DNA from: Henricia sp. BOLD:AAB3569 | Taxonomy: Eukaryota > Echinodermata > Asteroidea > Spinulosida > Echinasteridae | Direction of reading: 5' to 3' | Length of the DNA: 64,000 nucleotides | NCBI GenBank assembly: GCA_037783545.1 | Contig: JBBELK010000448.1 | Location: 1 to 64,000, forward strand | Part shown: piece by piece, positions 58,828-64,000 of the stretch | Layout: the number at the start of each line of letters is the position of its first letter | Numbering within the stretch: the stretch's first letter is position 1 | Translations under genes and position numbers: made by a program | The notes under the pieces: model-generated | Seen by the model: the letters and a program-made list of their open reading frames with translations, nothing else | What the model was told of the DNA's origin: nothing | Database searches by the model: none

Positions 58828-59281
58828 AGGCAATATACATGCATGATTGGGATCGAAAATCAGAAATGTTCACAGATTTACGCCTAACTTACACAATATA
58901 AACATGACTGTAGAAAACTCTGAAATGGTTTTGTCTAAAGTGCTATAGTCTTTGAGAATTGAGTAAAACAATTAGTTTTCGTCTCATGAGACAAAAATTC
59001 AATTCGCCCCAAAACCATTTCGCCCAAGTGTCATTTCGCCCCCAAACTACTTCGCCCGAGTGCCATTTCGCCCCAAATCACTTCGTGCACAGGCCGTGGT
59101 TCAGGGCGAAGTTGTTTTGGGGCGAAATGACTGCAAACCATTTTTTGAATGTTTTCTGAACTTGCGTTAGACGAAGTACGGAGCTGGTTTTTGCTCAGGT
59201 TGGTTTTAATCATGCATATCTTCAATCACACACAGGGGGATAAAACTATTTCTAACAATTTACCAATCATGTATACTATCT
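58828..59281. mobile_element. TTTCGCCC-containing MITE, unit B copy (no inner insert)
   Basis: Flanked by TTAA at 58824-58827 and 59282-59285. It is otherwise like 51826-52910 but without the GATGTCCCC insertion and with one fewer GGGGCGAAGTTGTTTT unit, so it serves as the empty-site reference. Confidence 0.85.
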
Positions 59282-59569
59282 TTAAACGCAAATAAATTCT
59301 GCATTACAGGCAATTTTGTTTGCTAATTTAATTAAACAGCTTTGTGAAATTGGCCCTAGCTTAAATCTACTAGTACGTACCAGTATCTACTAGCGCTTTT
59401 CAAAAGCAAAATGACGATGGCGTGCACAAACAGCACTTAATTCGGTATAGGGCAAGAGTTCAAAGCCAAGAGGAACAAAGGTCTTTATACACGCCTCTTT
59501 CTGATTCTTAATCCTGACTGGCTGAAACGCAGTCACGTGAGGTTCACTAATCTAGGCTAGTGCATGCTG

Positions 59570-59704
59570 TGGGCGTGTTTGTTTCGGACGAATTCGCCGA
59601 TCCCGAGATCTGCGCAGATGGTTCAGCTAGATTCAACTATGCATAGCGCTGAACCATCTGCGCAGATCGGGATCGGCGGATTCGTCAGAAACAAACACGC
59701 CCTA
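59570..59704. repeat. long near-perfect hairpin (unit B)
   Basis: Duplicate of the hairpin at 53299-53433. The arms are unchanged as far as can be seen by eye. Confidence 0.8.
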
Positions 59705-59964
59705 TGTAGACTCTACTCAAGTCATCAAATCGCCCAAATTCACAAGGCCTTGTCAAAAGGCTAGACGCGCATCGGCAAGGTCGCTGGGTCACAAAAAGTA
59801 AACAAGGTACGGTGCATCAGCTTGGACACCAACCACCACATTACGCAAACAAAACCCCCAGATATTTTGACGTGATAAACCAAAAAATACCCATTTAGAA
59901 AGAGACAACCCCGCACCCCCTCGAAACATTTTACTTTAGAAAGTTTGCCCATCTACATGTATAC

Positions 59965-60737
59965 CAGGGGCGGATCAAGGGTTTGCGTGGGGAGCGCACA
60001 CTCCCCCTTTTCAAAAAACAAATAAAACATTTTTATGCACACTTTTCCTGCTTAAAGTGCATGGTTAAAGGCCCTGTAGATGATCTGTTTTTAAGCGATT
60101 CTGCGAATAAAACCATTATAAATCAAAAGAAAGACATCAGCAAACTCATCCGAAGAAATTTCAGCTTTGTCAAATGTACCACGTTTTAAAAAACCATGAA
60201 AATCCATATGCATTTTCCTGGTCTTGGCGGGGTGTTTCAAATATTCGTTCTCAGTTGATCGGGTACTATGTGGCTTGCGTCATGCACTCTGTGGCGCACA
60301 TACTGCGTGTGCGCGCGATCCATAAAAATGCATCGCGTTAGAACACGCACACGGAGTACACAGCGCCCATGCATTTTGGACCGCGTAGATGCGAACCAAA
60401 AATAAGTAAATCGTTTGCAAACGATCTAAATAATTTCATCTTTACGGATTATTTTCTGGTAAAATTATATCATTTTGAGCGAAAACCTTTCATTGGATAG
60501 TTGCTATTAATTCAATCTATACTTTCAGAACTTTTCTCCTGTAAACTCGACGATTACTTTTTAGGGTCATTGCAAATGATCCACTGGGCCTTTAAATATT
60601 GCCCCAGATCGCACCACAGAGCATCTAGAATCCATCTAGAAGCCATTAGGGCTTCGCGCTACGCGCTCGCTATTACATTGTCATTAGCATTTCATGCTTA
60701 AAAATTTCACGCGCCCCCAAAATCTGGATCCGCCCCT
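59965..60737. mobile_element. CAGGGGCGGATC element interrupted by an AGGCCC/TTAA MITE (unit B)
   Basis: The outer element matches 53693-53939 on both flanks of the insert. The junctions read GGTTAA|AGGCCC and GGGCCT|TTAAAT, whereas unit A reads GGTTAAAT without interruption. Confidence 0.85.
60069..60591. mobile_element. 523-bp AGGCCC/TTAA element, private to unit B
   Basis: TTAA duplication at 60065-60068 and 60592-60595. The termini are AGGCCCTGTAGATGATC and GATCCACTGGGCCT (imperfect inverted repeats). The interior includes GCGTGTGCGCGCGATCCATA and AAATCGTTTGCAAACGATCT, a short palindrome. It is the intact reference for the broken host element at 462-2358. TTAA specificity fits piggyBac or Kolobok types; no transposase is present. 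Confidence 0.88.
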
Positions 60738-62404
60738 GTATACTACGTTAGATAACATCCCCTCCACCTTGCTTGCTTGTTTAAAGCAGTTAGACCTAGA
60801 AAATAGACTTAAGGGCCTGTGACATGCTAAACAACATTTTGCCTAATCTTTGCTTCATATATAATATATTACTTGTTCAGCAAGACATGCTATTGTTCGT
60901 TTGGATGTAAAGTTAATAAAATATAGCCTTTTTTCAACTTTGAAGATTTCATTGCAATAAACCAGACAGAGGGTGCTGTTTGGAGTGCATCACGTAAGGA
61001 AGACAGAAGGGAAAAGTTAAGAAAAAACATAAGACTTCAAGTTGGACTTGTGGCAAATTGCTGCAGTTTCTACCCCCAGTTTCGTCAGGGCTTACAACAG
61101 GAAACATGGAAAAAAGTGGAATCTTTTGTGCACAGTTGAATGTGATTTTCCTGTTGCCTCTTGTGACATTGGTCATGAATATGCATATTCATTAGCATAA
61201 AAACTAAAAACCTTTGTTTTAACTCCCCAAACATGCTCTAAATTTGATTTTTTTGAATGTAACTGAGTATATTGGATTTATAGCATAGATTTCATTGATA
61301 AAAATCCCAAATAAGGGGCCCTTTAATAAAAAGTGGAAACCATTTTATAAATCCACCCACCCTCCATTCCCCCAACCTCCGTTCCAAAAAGACACATGAT
61401 AAAACCTGGTGCAAAGGTCACCTCTTGTACAGAAAAGCTTTTCGACTTCCACTCATCGGAGCAAAACGCAAGAAATGGCAGCTGACCAATCAGCGCGTAG
61501 CATTCTGATCACGTCATCGTCGCTCTTCAGCCTTATATTTACACCGATAGCGTACCCACGCCATTTCATACTAAACTCTGCTGAACCAGACTTGATTCAA
61601 AATTACCTTACGACAAGACTGGCTACTAAAGTGCGCCTCTCAATTGTTTCCCACTGCTCTGCTCTGCTCGACCCTTCATTTTTTACACAAAATTATTGTT
61701 GTCACATATGTAACCAAGCGGTACAATAAATAAGGAAACATGGGGGTAGACAGATTAAAATTTAAAAAAGTCACAAGGACCAAAAACAACAGCAGTCGAA
61801 TACAGATATAGTCCCAGGCAGCACCACGGCTCATGCACGTATTTGGCGACACAGCCTATGTTCCACCGCAGCAGTCAGAACAGAAGAACTGACCAAACCT
61901 GGCCAGCAGTCACTTGTATAGGAACACAGACTGAGCACCTGGAATCCCAAGTATGCCAGAATACAAAAGTAAAAGAATATAGCTCCTGCCACCTGCAGCC
62001 AGGGGACCCACCGGCACCGTGAATGCAACTGCTCCTCAGAAAAGAATTTCAGAAATTCCAAGGAACAATTGCACACATGCAGTGGCACCCCCAACATGCA
62101 GATGGCAGAACTATTAAAATTACGTGTACCGTGACCAGACAAATAAGTTGGCCTGGTCACACATATATTTGCCCCGTGGTGGGGATTTTGATAATTCCTA
62201 CCTCTTAGGTGGGGTAAACTTCCCCTGGACGTAGGGGCACAATTGATAGGTGCATATGATACAGGCATTCTCAGTGGTACACTCAGGGCCTGATCTGACT
62301 CAATTTGGTCTTCATCTGACTAAAGTTGGTGCTTGCTGTTGTAAATGGCTTGGTAGACTCCACATATATGATCTCCAATTCAACAACATATAAACGACCA
62401 TGTA

Positions 62405-62690
62405 TACGGTCAGTTGGTAAACTGACATGTCAATTGGTAATTTAACTGACATGTCAATTGGTAAACTGACAAGGCAATTGGTAAACTGACATGTCAATTG
62501 GTAAACTGACCTGTCAATTGGTAAACTGACATGTCAATTGGTAATTTAACTGACATGTCAATTGGTAATTTAACTGACATGTCAATTGGTAATTTAACTG
62601 ACATGTCAATTGGTAAACTGACATGTCAATTGGTAAACTGACATGTCAATTGGTAAACTGACATGTCAATTGGTAAACTGACATGGGAAA
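62405..62690. repeat. GACATGTCAATTGGTAAACT minisatellite, unit B
   Basis: Same 20- and 26-bp units as 55741-55950 but with about three or four more, including a CTGACCTGTC variant. Expansion or contraction occurred after the duplication. Confidence 0.9.
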
Positions 62691-62945
62691 TAACATAGTT
62701 ATTTAAGAGCGAGGTAGCATATTTATGAGAAAGCTCTTTTTAAAAAACTTTATGAATAACATGGTAAACTATAGCATGGTAAATATACATGGCAAAAGGA
62801 AGCAAATTCTAATACATGTACGTTGCATATTTGAACGATCTTCATGCACAGCTGCTCCAACGTCTTAGACAATTTCTTTTAAAAAAAGATTCAAATGTGG
62901 GCGACTTTCTTGACTTGCCAAAATCGATAAAAAGCTAAAAGCTAT

Positions 62946-63412
62946 TTAGCGATAAATGTAGTCTCCAACTTGGTGTGGTAGGATGGTCATGACAAATGTA
63001 CGAATGTGCCAATACATAGATTTGGGCTCATAACGGATGCGGGGAAACTTATCAGTAACGGCGGCAACCATGGCATCGACCACTGGCTGCGTGCGCGCGT
63101 CACTAATCTTAGAATAGCCCCGCACCCCCTGAACACGAGCCCTAAAAAAATCTTCCCCATACGCCTCTCTCACTTCTTCTGACATGTTTTTCAACATATC
63201 ATTCGCCATTTTATCGACTTTGTCCACCGAAAGGATTTGTGTGGCTGTGACGTAGTTGCCCGGTTCCACCACTATCGCAGACACGCCCCAGTTGCGCATC
63301 TCGAAGCGCAGGCACTGCGTGAAACCTTCCAGGGCGAACTTGGTGGTGACGTAACATGAACGTCCCAAGAACGGTTGCCGGCCAAATATGCTGGTGACGT
63401 TAATCACACGCC
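62946..63412 (-). CDS. BDH1: D-beta-hydroxybutyrate dehydrogenase-like SDR, tandem copy C (partial, exon 3 only)
   Basis: This exon encodes the last 156 codons including the stop, with the acceptor AG just above 63412. By comparison with copy B, exon 2 would start near 64,060, beyond the window. It keeps the catalytic Ser, the CYVTTK motif and VEPGNYVTA. It differs from copy B at only four residues (Tyr/Phe, Ala/Gly, Tyr/Phe and Arg/Lys), so B and C are closer to each other than to A. Whether the full gene is intact cannot be judged here. Confidence 0.88.
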
Positions 63413-64000
63413 CTTACAAAGAAATAACAATTGATAGGTATTTTATATGCAGGCTCTTTTACATGGGTATAACCAGCAGCTTCCTTTCCCCCTAACAGCT
63501 CCCCATATATCGTTTGGGATGATATCGTTTGGGATGGAAACTGATATTAAGTGTCTTGCCCATGGACAGAAACACGTTAATTGACACAAGTGGGGCTCAA
63601 ACCCATAACCCCTCGATCAAGAGTACGGCTGTATACCCGCTAGACCACACGTGCTCCCATAAGGAAAATTGCCGTGGAAAATTCTTCCCACCATTTACCG
63701 GAAAATAGCGGATAAGACATGTTTCTACTGAGCACATTTTCCGTTATTTCTGGCATTATCCGGTAAATGAATCTTAATAGAAACACACCTATAGACTATC
63801 AACTGGCTTAAATAAATTGTGATTTTTGGCAAGGCCCAGTCTTCGGACAGTACAAATTATGATACCCCTCTAACTGGATGGTAAACCATCTTCAGTTGTT
63901 AATTTCTTACAAAAATGTACCATCTTTCACAGAAATAAAGTCATGTCGTGTTTGTTACAGTTGCTATCAGCATTCAAGGTTTGTTCTTGTCAACTCATGA

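Larger units (their letters stand above)
56203..62945. repeat. segmental tandem duplication, unit B (about 6.7 kb)
   Basis: Second unit of the BDH1 array. Differences from unit A include a private AGGCCC/TTAA insertion (60069-60591), a private AGCGGGCC insertion (57754-57904), loss of about 54 bases near 61108 and about 70 bases near 61753, and a longer minisatellite. It lacks the unit A insertions at 52236-52847 and 53194-53284. Confidence 0.9.
58475..62945. other. 5' flank of BDH1 copy B / inter-unit spacer
   Basis: It holds two nested MITEs (58661-59357, containing 58828-59281), the hairpin at 59570-59704, the GGATC-ended element split by a TTAA insertion (59965-60737), a short CTCTG tract and the 20-bp minisatellite at 62405-62690. 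The minus-strand frame at 61831-62268 is discussed under rejected items. No further gene was found. Confidence 0.6.

Overview
This 64 kb window is nuclear DNA from a metazoan. Its genes have short exons with GT..AG splice sites, large introns, and a dense population of short fold-back repeats. Gene content (BHMT, a CD73-type ecto-5'-nucleotidase, an SLC7 light chain, BDH1) and the repeat style point to a marine invertebrate deuterostome, most likely an echinoderm. The repeat clues are fold-back elements built of tandem subrepeats, tRNA-derived SINEs with a 'gggcaagacactta' body motif, and AT-rich '(taa)n...gcgccttacg' tails. Phylum is an inference; the species cannot be fixed from the sequence alone.

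Layout. 1-6 kb: no gene, only nested mobile-element debris and degenerate tandem repeats. 6.0-11.1 kb (+): a complete 4-exon SLC16 monocarboxylate-transporter-like gene (464 aa). 13.8-19.3 kb (-): a complete 6-exon betaine-homocysteine methyltransferase gene (355 aa), convergent with the transporter. 19.3-25.2 kb: intergenic and dominated by a 3.2 kb fold-back complex whose arms are 20-bp minisatellites. 25.3-31.3 kb (-): a complete 11-exon SLC7 amino-acid transporter light chain (481 aa). 35.3-47.8 kb (-): a complete 8-exon GPI-type ecto-5'-nucleotidase (590 aa) with a 7.2 kb first intron full of repeats. 49.4-64 kb (-): a tandem array of BDH1-like short-chain dehydrogenase genes with a 6.7-6.8 kb period. 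Two copies are complete (325 aa each) and the third is cut by the window edge.

All reading frames were rebuilt exon by exon. Splice phases agree at every junction and no gene shows a disabling lesion. The genes are metabolic or transport genes with separate jobs: monocarboxylate transport, one-carbon/methionine metabolism, amino-acid exchange, extracellular AMP hydrolysis and ketone-body oxidoreduction. A link between the monocarboxylate transporter and the BDH1 array (shared ketone-body substrates) is possible, but nothing in the DNA proves it. I saw no operon structure, CRISPR, phage, transposase or reverse-transcriptase ORF.

The most informative non-genic content is a natural record of transposition. 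Because the BDH1 unit was duplicated recently, copies A and B serve as filled and empty sites for each other. They reveal at least four insertions private to one copy, with readable target duplications (TTAA, TTA, a 7-bp direct repeat, and an AT-rich site). No new multi-gene system is evident.
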